A model generated the notes under the pieces. It saw only the letters and a program-made list of their open reading frames with translations, was not told the origin of the DNA and did not search any database. Positions 8,980-16,690 of a DNA stretch of 64,000 nucleotides are shown here, piece by piece. The stretch is from an uncultured Deferribacterales bacterium (GTDB lineage: Bacteria; Chrysiogenota; Deferribacteres; Deferribacterales; Mucispirillaceae): the NCBI GenBank assembly GCA_947853665.1, contig CANTXF010000063.1:16674-80673 (forward strand), read 5' to 3'. Made by a program: the position numbers and the translations under genes. The stretch's first letter is position 1, and every line of letters starts with the position of its first letter.

Positions 8980-9291
8980 ATGTTCGCAGTAATCAAAACC
9001 GGTGGCAAACAGTACACCGTAAAAGAAGGCGACGTGTTCAACGTGGAAAAAATCGACGCGGAAGCCGGTAAAAATTATACATTCGACGAAGTTCTGCTCG
9101 TATCCGATAACGATAAGCCGACCGTAGGCTCTCCTTTTGTGAAAGGGGCGTCCGTGGAAGTAGAGGTCGTTTCCCACGGCAAGGCCGACAGGGTTTTTAT
9201 ATTTAAAAAGAAAAGCAGAAAAGATTATCGTAAACGCCAGGGACACCGCCAGCAGTTTACGAAAGTAAAAGTTACCAAAATCGTAGGCTAG
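8980..9291 (+). CDS. rplU: 50S ribosomal protein bL21
   Basis: bL21 is a large-subunit protein that binds 23S rRNA. The 103-residue product begins [12 protein letters not shown], the universal family start, and contains the [15 protein letters not shown] segment typical of the C-terminal half. The chosen start has a GGAGGT site at proper distance; a frame start at 8953 would add nine non-conserved residues. It pairs with rpmA 11 bp downstream, and with obg the three form the very widespread rplU-rpmA-obg arrangement. Confidence 0.98.
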   Translation: MFAVIKTGGKQYTVKEGDVFNVEKIDAEAGKNYTFDEVLLVSDNDKPTVGSPFVKGASVEVEVVSHGKADRVFIFKKKSRKDYRKRQGHRQQFTKVKVTKIVG

Positions 9292-9302
9292 GAGTATAAG
9301 AA

Positions 9303-9566
9303 ATGGCACATAAGAAAGCGGGCGGAAGCTCGAGAAACGGAAGGGACAGCCATTCCAAAAGGCTCGGAATAAAGCGTTTCGGCGGCGAAGCCGTAAAGGC
9401 CGGCAACATAATAGTGCGCCAGCGCGGCACTAAATACAAGCCGGGCGAAGGCGTGGGCATAGGCAAGGACGACACGCTGTTCGCTCTCGTGCCCGGTTAC
9501 GTCAAGTTCGTGTACAAGGGCCGTCTGGGCCAGTTCGTTACCATAGAAAGCGAACGTTCCGCGTAA
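9303..9566 (+). CDS. rpmA: 50S ribosomal protein bL27
   Basis: bL27 lies near the peptidyl-transferase centre. The 87-residue product starts [16 protein letters not shown], so the mature N-terminal tail is present without the cleavable leader seen in Firmicutes. GAG-rich AGGAG precedes the start. A strong hairpin terminator follows at 9591, which separates it from obg. Confidence 0.98.
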   Translation: MAHKKAGGSSRNGRDSHSKRLGIKRFGGEAVKAGNIIVRQRGTKYKPGEGVGIGKDDTLFALVPGYVKFVYKGRLGQFVTIESERSA

Positions 9567-9590
9567 AATCCGGATTTTTAAGCCGATTAT

Positions 9591-9621
9591 ATAAGCCGCC
9601 TGTAAAGCGGCTTATTTTTTT
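9591..9621 (+). terminator. Rho-independent terminator after rpmA
   Basis: A 9-bp stem, ATAAGCCGC paired with GCGGCTTAT, has a 7-nt loop and runs into seven consecutive T residues. It lies 24 bp after the rpmA stop. Confidence 0.85.
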
Positions 9622-9689
9622 GCCGCGTAAGAGGGCCGTAAATTTAAGCTTTTTTGCGGCCGTGTCTTTTTTCGCAGGCGGGCATAAGA

Positions 9690-9845
9690 TCATAACCACG
9701 CAGGCTGCCCGAGCGGCAAGGCGTTGTTCAGGCTGCAATAAGCCTGCACGGCTTGCATAAACGGCGCGGAATAGGAGCCGCAATTATTTGCAGCAGCCCT
9801 TACCGTCAATGAAGCCGCGATAAAAACCGCTAATAGTATTGACAT
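9690..9845 (-). CDS. Possible 51-residue exported peptide
   Basis: An open frame on the minus strand starts at ATG 9843-9845 and encodes a hydrophobic N-terminus ending in a signal-peptidase-like AAA followed by a short tail with two Cys. A run of nine G bases lies directly before the start codon and could serve as an over-strong ribosome-binding site. No homologue was recognised. The frame sits alone between rpmA and obg, and could be chance. Confidence 0.25.
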   Translation of the reverse strand: MSILLAVFIAASLTVRAAANNCGSYSAPFMQAVQAYCSLNNALPLGQPAWL

Positions 9846-9985
9846 TACCCCCCCCCGTGTAAAATAGCGCGTATACCGTTCATTTTGCGGTTCGGTCCCG
9901 CGGGAGGGGGAGGTAAAAAGCGCGTCCACACACATTCGCCGGAACCTTCCCGCCCCGGGGCCTTATCTTCCGCCCGTTCTTTCAA

Positions 9986-10005
9986 AAGCTCGGGCGCCCG
10001 AGCTT
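9986..10005. promoter_or_regulatory. Perfect 20-bp palindrome abutting the obg -35 box
   Basis: AAGCTCGGGCGCCCGAGCTT reads identically on both strands and ends one base before the -35 hexamer TTGACG. Position and symmetry suggest a binding site for a dimeric regulator. Read on the minus strand it is followed by TTTTG, so a weak terminator is another possibility. Confidence 0.45.
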
Positions 10006-10006
10006 A

Positions 10007-10035
10007 TTGACGGCGCCTTCTATAAATATTATACT
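10007..10035 (+). promoter_or_regulatory. Sigma70-type promoter of obg
   Basis: TTGACG at 10007-10012 and TATACT at 10030-10035 are separated by exactly 17 bp. The transcript would begin about 30 bp before the obg ATG. Confidence 0.65.
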
Positions 10036-10069
10036 TTTCCATAAAAATTTATTAAGGCTGAAATTTATA

Positions 10070-11074
10070 ATGAAATTTATCGACACGGCCGCCCTGAAGC
10101 TGACTGCGGGAAAAGGCGGAGACGGAGCCGTAAGCTTCCGGAGAGAAAAATACGTTCCCAAAGGCGGGCCGGACGGGGGTGCAGGCGGCGCGGGAGCCGG
10201 AATATACTTCGTAGGAGATAAAAACCGCCATACCCTTATGGACTTCCGCTATAAATCCGCCTACAAAGCGCCGGACGGCGAAAAAGGCCGGGGCAGGGAC
10301 CAAAACGGAGCGGCCGGGGAAGATTTGATTCTGCCGGTGCCTCTCGGCACGGTAATAAAAAATGCCCTGACGGACGAAATCATAGCCGACATTACGAAAG
10401 ACGGGGAAACTGCCCTGGTCGTCCGGGGAGGCAGAGGCGGCCGGGGTAACGCGTCCTTCGCCACTCCGGAACAGCGCGCGCCGCGTATTGCGGAGGAAGG
10501 CAGACCCGGCGAGGAAGCAGACATAGTGCTGGAGCTTAAGCTGCTTGCGGACGCCGGCATAGTGGGCTTTCCCAACGCAGGAAAATCCACCTTTATATCC
10601 GTGGTATCGGCGGCAAAGCCTAAAATCGCGGATTATCCCTTTACGACCCTTGCCCCGAACCTGGGGGTGGTAAAGGATGGCCGGGGAGGCAGCTTCGTAA
10701 TAGCCGATATGCCTGGCCTGATAGAAAACGCCCATCAGGGGGCGGGTCTTGGGCAGCAGTTTCTGCGCCATATAGAAAGAACGGTGGTCCTGCTTCATTT
10801 TATTGACGCTTCGGCGGAAGAATCCATGACTGAGCGCTACGAAACCATCCGGCGGGAGCTTTCCCTTTACGGAGCGGAAACCGGAGAAAAGCCGGAAATA
10901 GTCGTCGCCTCCAAAACAGACTCGGCAAACGCGGAAAATCTGGAAGATTTTAGAAAATACGCTTCCGAAAAGTCCTTTAAAATATACGAAATATCCTCCG
11001 CCGCCCACTCCGGCCTTGAGGAGCTTATAAGCGCGGTAAGGGAGCTTCTGGAGAACGGAAAAGACCGTGCGTAA
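10070..11074 (+). CDS. obg: GTPase Obg (CgtA)
   Basis: Obg is an essential ribosome-associated GTPase involved in 50S assembly and stress control. The 334-residue product has the glycine-rich Obg fold (residues 1-158, GKGGDGAVSFRREKYVPKGG near the start), then the G domain with GFPNAGKST (G1), the DMPGLIENAHQGAGLG region (G3) and SKTD in place of the usual NKxD (G4). The MKFIDTA start is the family start; an upstream in-frame start at 10007 is not conserved. No long C-terminal extension is present. The next gene begins inside its 3' end. Confidence 0.97.
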   Translation: MKFIDTAALKLTAGKGGDGAVSFRREKYVPKGGPDGGAGGAGAGIYFVGDKNRHTLMDFRYKSAYKAPDGEKGRGRDQNGAAGEDLILPVPLGTVIKNALTDEIIADITKDGETALVVRGGRGGRGNASFATPEQRAPRIAEEGRPGEEADIVLELKLLADAGIVGFPNAGKSTFISVVSAAKPKIADYPFTTLAPNLGVVKDGRGGSFVIADMPGLIENAHQGAGLGQQFLRHIERTVVLLHFIDASAEESMTERYETIRRELSLYGAETGEKPEIVVASKTDSANAENLEDFRKYASEKSFKIYEISSAAHSGLEELISAVRELLENGKDRA

Positions 11075-11516
11075 AATTGGCGAGGTCCTTAAAGAAGGCG
11101 CCGGGGCGGTCCCGGTACAGAAATTCATAAATCTGGCCGGTTTCTGGCGTTCGGCTATGACGGAAAATATATCGAAGGTAACCACGCCGGTAAAAATAAC
11201 CGGAGGGACGCTGCTGGTCCTCGTACACGACGGGATATGGCTTACCGAGCTGAACTATATGAAGGAGGAAATTGTCGAAAGACTGAACGGGCGCGGGCTG
11301 CCCGTAAAAACGATAAATTTTAAAAGCGCCCCTTCTTTCGTAAAATATGAAAAGCCCCGCAAAAAGCCAAACGAAATAACGGACAGGGAAATTTTTTATA
11401 TTGAAAAATTTGCGGAAACCATAGATAATAAAAAACTGAAAAACTCTTTTAAAGGCGCTATGCGGGCCTATTTTACCCGCCACACCTTTGAAGAATTCAT
11501 TAACGGGAACAGTTAA
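11067..11516 (+). CDS. dciA: DUF721 protein, DciA-like helicase loader
   Basis: The 149-residue product fits DciA/DUF721, a KH-like domain protein that assists loading of the replicative helicase DnaB in bacteria without DnaC or DnaI. Family features seen are the N-terminal GEVL helix region and the central segment with TPVKITGGTLLVLVHDGIW, which corresponds to the conserved strand-loop-strand of DUF721. Translation starts at GTG and overlaps obg by 8 bp. def follows after 1 bp. The assignment rests on motif resemblance, so the function is probable rather than certain. Confidence 0.72.
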   Translation: MRKIGEVLKEGAGAVPVQKFINLAGFWRSAMTENISKVTTPVKITGGTLLVLVHDGIWLTELNYMKEEIVERLNGRGLPVKTINFKSAPSFVKYEKPRKKPNEITDREIFYIEKFAETIDNKKLKNSFKGAMRAYFTRHTFEEFINGNS

Positions 11517-11517
11517 A

Positions 11518-12048
11518 ATGATATTGGAAATAAAAACCTTTCCTGACGAAATACTGCGCAGGAAAGCAAAGCCGGTCGAAGTTTTCGACGAAAAGCTGCA
11601 CAAGCTGCTGGACGATATGGCCGAAACCATGTACGAAGCACCGGGCTACGGCATAGCCGCCCCCCAGGTGGGCGAGAGCCTGCGTATGGTGGTAATAGAC
11701 GACACGGCGGGAAAAGTAAAAGGCCGCCTTATAGAAGTTATAAACCCGGAGATACTTGAAAAATCCGGCGAGATCATGGAGGAGGAAGGTTGCCTTTCCA
11801 TACCCGGCGAATACGCTTACGTAAAAAGGTTTGCCAAGGTAAAGGTCAGATGCCAGGACAGGCACGGCAACGAAAAAATAATCGATGGAGAGAACAAACT
11901 GGCCCGTATACTCCAGCATGAGATGGATCATCTAGAAGGCACTCTTTTTATAGACAAACTGCCTTCCATAAAAAGGGAAACGATTAAAAAGCACCTTAAA
12001 AAACGCATACAGGCCGGTGATTACGTCGTTACCGGCGGCAAAAAATAA
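11518..12048 (+). CDS. def: Peptide deformylase
   Basis: This metalloenzyme removes the formyl group from nascent protein N-termini. All three motifs are present in the 176-residue product: GYGIAAPQVG (motif 1), EEGCLSIPG with the metal-binding Cys (motif 2) and QHEMDHLEG with the two metal-binding His and the catalytic Glu (motif 3). The start is placed at the conserved MILEIKTFPD; an upstream frame start at 11488 lies inside dciA. A terminator follows immediately. Confidence 0.97.
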   Translation: MILEIKTFPDEILRRKAKPVEVFDEKLHKLLDDMAETMYEAPGYGIAAPQVGESLRMVVIDDTAGKVKGRLIEVINPEILEKSGEIMEEEGCLSIPGEYAYVKRFAKVKVRCQDRHGNEKIIDGENKLARILQHEMDHLEGTLFIDKLPSIKRETIKKHLKKRIQAGDYVVTGGKK

Positions 12049-12056
12049 ACTATACG

Positions 12057-12083
12057 AATCCGCCTTTAACGGCGGATTTTTTA
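12057..12083 (+). terminator. Rho-independent terminator after def
   Basis: AATCCGCC pairs with GGCGGATT around a 6-nt loop and is followed by a T-rich tract. It closes the obg-dciA-def transcript before the next gene at 12101. Confidence 0.8.
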
Positions 12084-12100
12084 TTAAGCGGAAATATAAT

Positions 12101-12880
12101 ATGGCGATAAAAACTGTCCGGGAGATATATTTCAGCCCGGCGGGCACCGTAAAAACAGTAGTAAAGCGGCTTACGGCTTCCCTGCCCTTTGAAAAGAGAT
12201 CATACGATCTGCTTAAAGACACTATGGGCGAACCGGAAGTTTTTTCAGAAGGAGACTGCCTTATTGCGGCGGTTCCCGTTTATTCCGGGCGGGTTCCGGA
12301 AATATGCGCCGAAAGGCTTAAAAGGTTTAAAGGCGGCGGGGTTCCCGCCATAGCCGTCGTAGTTTACGGCAACAGAGATTATGAAGACGCTTTGGCGGAG
12401 CTGAAGGAGCTGCTTGAAAAACGCGGCTTTAAAGTCGCAGCAGCGGCGGCCTTTATCGGACGCCACTCTATTTTCCCGTCCGTAGGAGCCGGAAGGCCCG
12501 ACGGAAACGATATGCTTAAAATAGACGCGTTTGCGGAAATATGCCTTAAAGCCGTAACAGAATACGATACGAAAAAGGAAACGCCGGAAATAAAAGTAAA
12601 AGGCGGCTTTCCGTATAGAATCCCCGGAAAAGTGCCTCTGACGCCGAAAAGCAGGCGCGGATGCACAAAATGCGGAGCCTGCGCAGCGATATGCCCTGCC
12701 AAGGCCATAGACCCAGGCGACTTTAGAAAAACCATAAGGGAACGCTGCATATCATGCGCCGCCTGTATAAGGATATGCCCGGAAAAAGTGAGAAAATTCG
12801 GAGGTATCCTTTACCGGATAGCGGCCCTGAATTTTTCAAGAAAATATAAAGCGCGCAGAGAGCCGGAAATATTTTATTGA
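12101..12880 (+). CDS. Flavodoxin-like plus 2[4Fe-4S] ferredoxin protein (EFR1-like)
   Basis: The 259-residue protein joins an N-terminal flavodoxin-like domain to a C-terminal ferredoxin. The phosphate-loop position reads FSPAGTVK instead of the typical FSGTGNT. Two cluster motifs follow near the end: CTKCGACAAICPAKA and CISCAACIRICPEKV. Such fusions move electrons between ferredoxin pools and flavoenzymes in anaerobes; the partner is unknown. The chosen start, MAIKTVREIYFSP, follows the def terminator; an earlier in-frame start overlaps def. A flavin reductase follows 33 bp downstream. Confidence 0.85.
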   Translation: MAIKTVREIYFSPAGTVKTVVKRLTASLPFEKRSYDLLKDTMGEPEVFSEGDCLIAAVPVYSGRVPEICAERLKRFKGGGVPAIAVVVYGNRDYEDALAELKELLEKRGFKVAAAAAFIGRHSIFPSVGAGRPDGNDMLKIDAFAEICLKAVTEYDTKKETPEIKVKGGFPYRIPGKVPLTPKSRRGCTKCGACAAICPAKAIDPGDFRKTIRERCISCAACIRICPEKVRKFGGILYRIAALNFSRKYKARREPEIFY

Positions 12881-12913
12881 ACACCCGCCATAAAAAACGG
12901 AGAGGAAAAAATT

Positions 12914-13417
12914 ATGCCCTTTAAGGAACTGGATCTAAGCTTTTTTTCGGAAAACGTATTTAAAATAATCGGCTCGGACTGGATGCTGATAACGGCGGAA
13001 AAAAACGGCCGCGTAAACACCATGACGGCTTCATGGGGCGGTCTGGGCGTAATGTGGAATAAAAACGTCGCCTTTACGGTCATAAGGCCGCAAAGATATA
13101 CGAAGGAATTTGTGGACGGGGCGGAAAAATTCTCCCTCTCTTTCCTGGGCGCCTCCTTTAAAAAGGAGCTGGCATATCTTGGCCGGGTATCAGGCAGGGA
13201 CGTAAATAAAATCGCCGAGGCTGGCCTTACGGTCGGAAGAGACGGCTTCGTACCCTATTTCAGGGAAGCGGACAAAGTCCTTATATGCCGTAAAATGTAC
13301 GTCCAGGAGATGGAAAGCGGCTGCTTTCTGGATAAGGACGCGGAAAAAACATGGTATCCTGATAAGGATTACCATTACCTCTATATTTCAGAAATTATAA
13401 AAGCTATGATAAAATAA
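12914..13417 (+). CDS. Flavin reductase-like FMN-binding protein
   Basis: The 167-residue product fits the flavin-reductase split-barrel family: the N-terminal MLITAEKNGRVNTMTASWGG segment and the later VIRPQRYTKEF and FSLSFLG strands match its FMN-binding core. These proteins reduce or bind FMN, often as partners of monooxygenases or of unknown anaerobic function. GGAGAGG precedes the start. It probably shares a transcript with the flavodoxin-ferredoxin gene. The substrate is unknown. Confidence 0.85.
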   Translation: MPFKELDLSFFSENVFKIIGSDWMLITAEKNGRVNTMTASWGGLGVMWNKNVAFTVIRPQRYTKEFVDGAEKFSLSFLGASFKKELAYLGRVSGRDVNKIAEAGLTVGRDGFVPYFREADKVLICRKMYVQEMESGCFLDKDAEKTWYPDKDYHYLYISEIIKAMIK

Positions 13418-13431
13418 GGCAAAGGCCGCTT

Positions 13432-14094
13432 TTATCCTATTTCGGGAATAGCCCTGAATATAAAAAGCCCCGTTTTCAACGTAAAGCCCAGAAGCTCCCC
13501 GGAAGCGTCCCTGGCGAAATTAAGCTCTTTTTTTATCTCTTCCGGGAATTTTTCCAGCATGCCGCTAAGAACCCCGGATGAAGCGGAGCTTTCCCCTTTC
13601 CATGTTTCTAGGCTCATCACTTTTTCCGCGCGTCTGTAATATTCCAGCCGGAAAAGACCCTCGGTCCAGCCGGTTATCTCCCCTACCGTGTAAAAACGCA
13701 CGTGGTTTTCATCTTTTACGAATTCGGCCGCGTTCAGAAAAGCGTCCTCCGCGTCCGTCACCGTGTCGCTGATTACAAGATACCCGCCTGTTTTTAAGGA
13801 CCTGCGGCAGGCTTTTATAAAAGCCTCCGGGTTCGCAGCTAAGTGGAGGGCGTTTCTCCATATCAGGCAGTCGGCAAAGTTGACGGCAAGGCCCCCCAGA
13901 TCCGGGCCGCAGACCGTATTTTTATAACGCCCGCTTTCAGGTCCGCCCTTTTTTACGCAGGCAAAACCCTCCGCTCCCTTAAGGCTGTCCAGAGCTTCGT
14001 CCCCGGACCAGGAAACGTCCGCCGTGACGGCGAAGGCCGTTTCCGCAAAATATTCTTTTATTAGCTTAAGGTCTTTATCGAGTTCTTCGAACAT
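13432..14094 (-). CDS. SAM-methyltransferase-like protein lacking motif I
   Basis: The C-terminal two-thirds resemble UbiE/YcgJ-type class I methyltransferases: FADCLIWRNALHLAANPEAF (motif II/post-II region), RSLKTGGYLVISD (motif III) and an ENHVRFYTVGEI segment. The glycine-rich SAM-binding motif I expected in the N-terminal third is not visible; this region instead contains GPDLGGLAV. The 220-residue protein is the third gene of metY-metX and starts on the metX stop (TAATG). It may be a divergent or catalytically impaired enzyme. It does not look like MetW, the usual metX partner. Confidence 0.6.
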   Translation of the reverse strand: MFEELDKDLKLIKEYFAETAFAVTADVSWSGDEALDSLKGAEGFACVKKGGPESGRYKNTVCGPDLGGLAVNFADCLIWRNALHLAANPEAFIKACRRSLKTGGYLVISDTVTDAEDAFLNAAEFVKDENHVRFYTVGEITGWTEGLFRLEYYRRAEKVMSLETWKGESSASSGVLSGMLEKFPEEIKKELNFARDASGELLGFTLKTGLFIFRAIPEIG

Positions 14095-15215
14095 TACTTT
14101 TTCCTCACTTTGCGCAAAAAGGCGGAGATTACCGCCGCCTGCTCCCCGAACTCCAGCAGAAAAGCGTCGTGCCCATAATCAGAATCTATGGTAACCCGCT
14201 CCGGAGGATTTCCGCAGGCAGTCATAATATCCACTATTTCGTCCGTCTGATAAGGCGGGAACAGGAAATCCGTGGTAAAATCTATCAGCAGGGTTTTAGC
14301 CGAAAGCCTTTTGAGAGCCTCCTCGTAAGAGCCGAAACCGTAGGATAAATCGAAAATATCCATAGCCTTCAGAATATAAAGGTAGCTGTTGGCGTCAAAC
14401 CGCTCCGTAAATTTGTAGCCGTTATACCGGAGATAGTTTTCCACCTCGTAAACGCTGTTAAAGTCGTATATACTTTCCTGAGAGCCGAGCCTGCGGCCGA
14501 ATTTTTTGTGAAAAGCCGCGTCCGAAAGATACGTTATATGCCCGGCCATGCGCCCTATGGCAAGACCGTCCCTTGGGGAGGCTTTACCGTAATAGTCTCC
14601 GTCCATCCAGTTTGGGTCTTTCTTTACCGCAAAGCGCGCTATCGTGTTAAAGGCGATGGCCATGGGGGTTATGCGCCCGGCGGAGGATATCACTATAAGG
14701 CTTTCCGCCGCGTCGGGATATGTTACGCCCCACTCCAGGGCCTGCATACCTCCCATGGAGCCGCCGGCCACGCAGAAGAGCTTTTCCACGCCCAGCCGCG
14801 CCAGCAGCTTTTTCTGGAGCTTTACCATATCCTTTACCGTGACCACCGGAAAACGCAGGGCATAGGGCCTGCCGGTGGAAGGGTCTACGGAAGAAGGACC
14901 GGTGGTGCCGTAGCAACTTCCCAGCATGTTGGAGCATATCACGAAATATTTATCCGTGTCGAAGGCTTTGCCCGGGCCTATCATGTCGTCCCACCAGCCG
15001 GGCTTTTCATCGTCCGGCGAATTGTAGCCCGCCGCGTGGGCGGAGCCTGTGAGAGCATGGCATATAAGCACAGCGTTGCTTTTATCCTCGTTCAGCGAGC
15101 CGTAAGTTTCGTAAGCCACCGTAACTGGCGAGAGGATACGGCCGCTCTGGAGAAAAAACTCCTCCTTAAAGGTAACGCTCTGAGTCCTGACGAGGCCTGC
15201 GGAATTTTCTTTCAT
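14094..15215 (-). CDS. metX: Homoserine O-acetyltransferase
   Basis: MetX transfers an acetyl group (or in some members succinyl) from CoA to homoserine, the first committed step of methionine synthesis. The 373-residue alpha/beta-hydrolase has the nucleophile elbow GGSMGGMQALEW, the early CHALTGSAHAAG oxyanion region and the terminal DYGHDAFLLE with the catalytic His. It lies 14 bp after metY, so acetylhomoserine would be used directly by the sulfhydrylase. Acyl-donor specificity was not judged. Confidence 0.95.
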   Translation of the reverse strand: MKENSAGLVRTQSVTFKEEFFLQSGRILSPVTVAYETYGSLNEDKSNAVLICHALTGSAHAAGYNSPDDEKPGWWDDMIGPGKAFDTDKYFVICSNMLGSCYGTTGPSSVDPSTGRPYALRFPVVTVKDMVKLQKKLLARLGVEKLFCVAGGSMGGMQALEWGVTYPDAAESLIVISSAGRITPMAIAFNTIARFAVKKDPNWMDGDYYGKASPRDGLAIGRMAGHITYLSDAAFHKKFGRRLGSQESIYDFNSVYEVENYLRYNGYKFTERFDANSYLYILKAMDIFDLSYGFGSYEEALKRLSAKTLLIDFTTDFLFPPYQTDEIVDIMTACGNPPERVTIDSDYGHDAFLLEFGEQAAVISAFLRKVRKK

Positions 15216-15229
15216 AGCCTAATCCGGCA

Positions 15230-16501
15230 TCAGGAAAGCGCCTGCTCGAAGTCGCTTATTATATCTTCGGCGCTTTCTATGCCCACGGCTACCCTTATAA
15301 GGTCGTCGGGCACGCCCGCGCTCACGCGCTGCCGGCTCGTAAGCTGACGGTGCGTAGTGCTGGCCGGATGGGTTACGATAGTCTTAACGTCCCCCAGATT
15401 CGCAGCATGAACGCAGAGAGAGACTTTTTCGATAAACCTTCTGCCGGCTTCAACGCCTCCCTTCACCCCGAAAGTAAGCATGGCGCCGGGGCCTTTCGGA
15501 AAATATTTTTCCGCCAGAGCGAAGTTCTTATTGCCCGGCAGGCCGGGATAGTTTACCCAGGCCACCCGGTCGCTGCCTTTCAGCCATTCCGCGAGCTTTC
15601 TGGTATTTTCCACATGGCGCTCCATGCGCAGATGAAGGGTCTGGATGCCCTGGAGTATGGCCATGGAATTATAGGGGCTGGGAGAGCCGCCGACGTCCCT
15701 CATGGCTCCGGCCCTCATTTTAACTGCCAGAGCCGAGGAGCCGAAATCTTTGGAATACACCACGCCGTGATAGCTTGGGTCCGGCTCGGTGAACTCCGGG
15801 AAACGGCCGCTGGCCACCCAGTCGAAAACGCCCAGATCCACGGCGACGCCGCCCATAACGCTCCCGTGGCCGCCCAGAAATTTCGTGCAGGAATGTATAA
15901 CCGCCGCCGCTCCGTATTCTACCGGGCGGAAAAGATAAGGCGTGGCGCAGGTATTGTCCACTATAAGGGGCAGGCCGTGCCTTTCGGCTATGCGGCTTAT
16001 GGCTTCGAAATCCGGAATGTCGCTTGCAGGGTTGGCTATCGCCTCTATATAAACGGCCTTGGTTTTATCGGTAACGAGAGCCTCGAAAGACGCCGGATCA
16101 TCCTGACGGGCAAATTTTACGTTTATGCCGAAGCGCCTGAATGTGGAGGAAAACATATTTATGGTGCCGCCGTAGAGGCAGTCCGACGCGATTATCTCGT
16201 CGCCTTTGCCCGCAAGGCTCGTAAGGAGCATAAACTCGGCGAAATGGCCTGTGGAAGCGGCCACTGCGGCTACGCCTCCTTCAAGGGCAGCCACGGTCTC
16301 CTCCAGAAGGCTGGTCGTCGGGTTATGCAGGCGGGTATATATATAGCCTTCCGCGTTAAGGTCGAAAAGGTCCGCCGCGTGTTTGGCGTCTCTGAATTTA
16401 TAAGCGTTGGAAAGATATAGCGGCGGATTTGTGGACCCGGTGGCGTCCGGCCTGTAGGCTCCGTGGACAGCTATGGTATCTATGGAAAGTTTTTCTTTCA
16501 T
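15230..16501 (-). CDS. metY: O-acetylhomoserine sulfhydrylase
   Basis: This PLP enzyme makes homocysteine from O-acetylhomoserine and sulfide. The 423-residue product has the Cys/Met-metabolism family core, with the PLP lysine in HSCTKFLGGHGS, the YIYTRLHNPT region and the SRQRVSAGVPDDLIRVAVGIE C-terminal signature. Length and the long insert before HGVVYSKDFG fit sulfhydrylases rather than cystathionine enzymes. GGAGG lies before the start. The gene leads metY-metX-methyltransferase and has a recognisable promoter at 16547. The short leader leaves no room for a SAM riboswitch. Confidence 0.95.
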   Translation of the reverse strand: MKEKLSIDTIAVHGAYRPDATGSTNPPLYLSNAYKFRDAKHAADLFDLNAEGYIYTRLHNPTTSLLEETVAALEGGVAAVAASTGHFAEFMLLTSLAGKGDEIIASDCLYGGTINMFSSTFRRFGINVKFARQDDPASFEALVTDKTKAVYIEAIANPASDIPDFEAISRIAERHGLPLIVDNTCATPYLFRPVEYGAAAVIHSCTKFLGGHGSVMGGVAVDLGVFDWVASGRFPEFTEPDPSYHGVVYSKDFGSSALAVKMRAGAMRDVGGSPSPYNSMAILQGIQTLHLRMERHVENTRKLAEWLKGSDRVAWVNYPGLPGNKNFALAEKYFPKGPGAMLTFGVKGGVEAGRRFIEKVSLCVHAANLGDVKTIVTHPASTTHRQLTSRQRVSAGVPDDLIRVAVGIESAEDIISDFEQALS

Positions 16502-16546
16502 GGCGGCCTCCGATGCGTCTTTTTATGAAAAAAGGCGGACGCTGAT

Positions 16547-16576
16547 AAAATATTTCACACAAACGCCTTTTGTCAA
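16547..16576 (-). promoter_or_regulatory. Promoter of the metY operon
   Basis: On the minus strand TTGACA (16571-16576) is followed after 18 bp by TATTTT (16547-16552). The leader to the metY ATG would be only about 40 nt. Confidence 0.55.
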
Positions 16577-16690
16577 TAGTGAATACGGAAAAGGGAAAAA
16601 GCCCGTCCCAAAGGGTCAATAAAGCGTTTCCAATCCCGTCAGCATTCTGCTATATATTAATTTACCGGCAAGACGAAGAAGGAGAGCGCC

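Larger units (their letters stand above)
9622..10069. other. Intergenic region between rpmA and obg
   Basis: This stretch of about 450 bp holds the doubtful small minus-strand frame at 9690-9845, a nine-base C run at 9848-9856, a perfect 20-bp palindrome at 9986-10005 and the obg promoter at 10007-10035. Nothing else was recognised. Confidence 0.6.

Noticed and set aside
16502..16690. SAM riboswitch upstream of metY
   Set aside because: The predicted leader is only about 40 nt and lacks the required helices.
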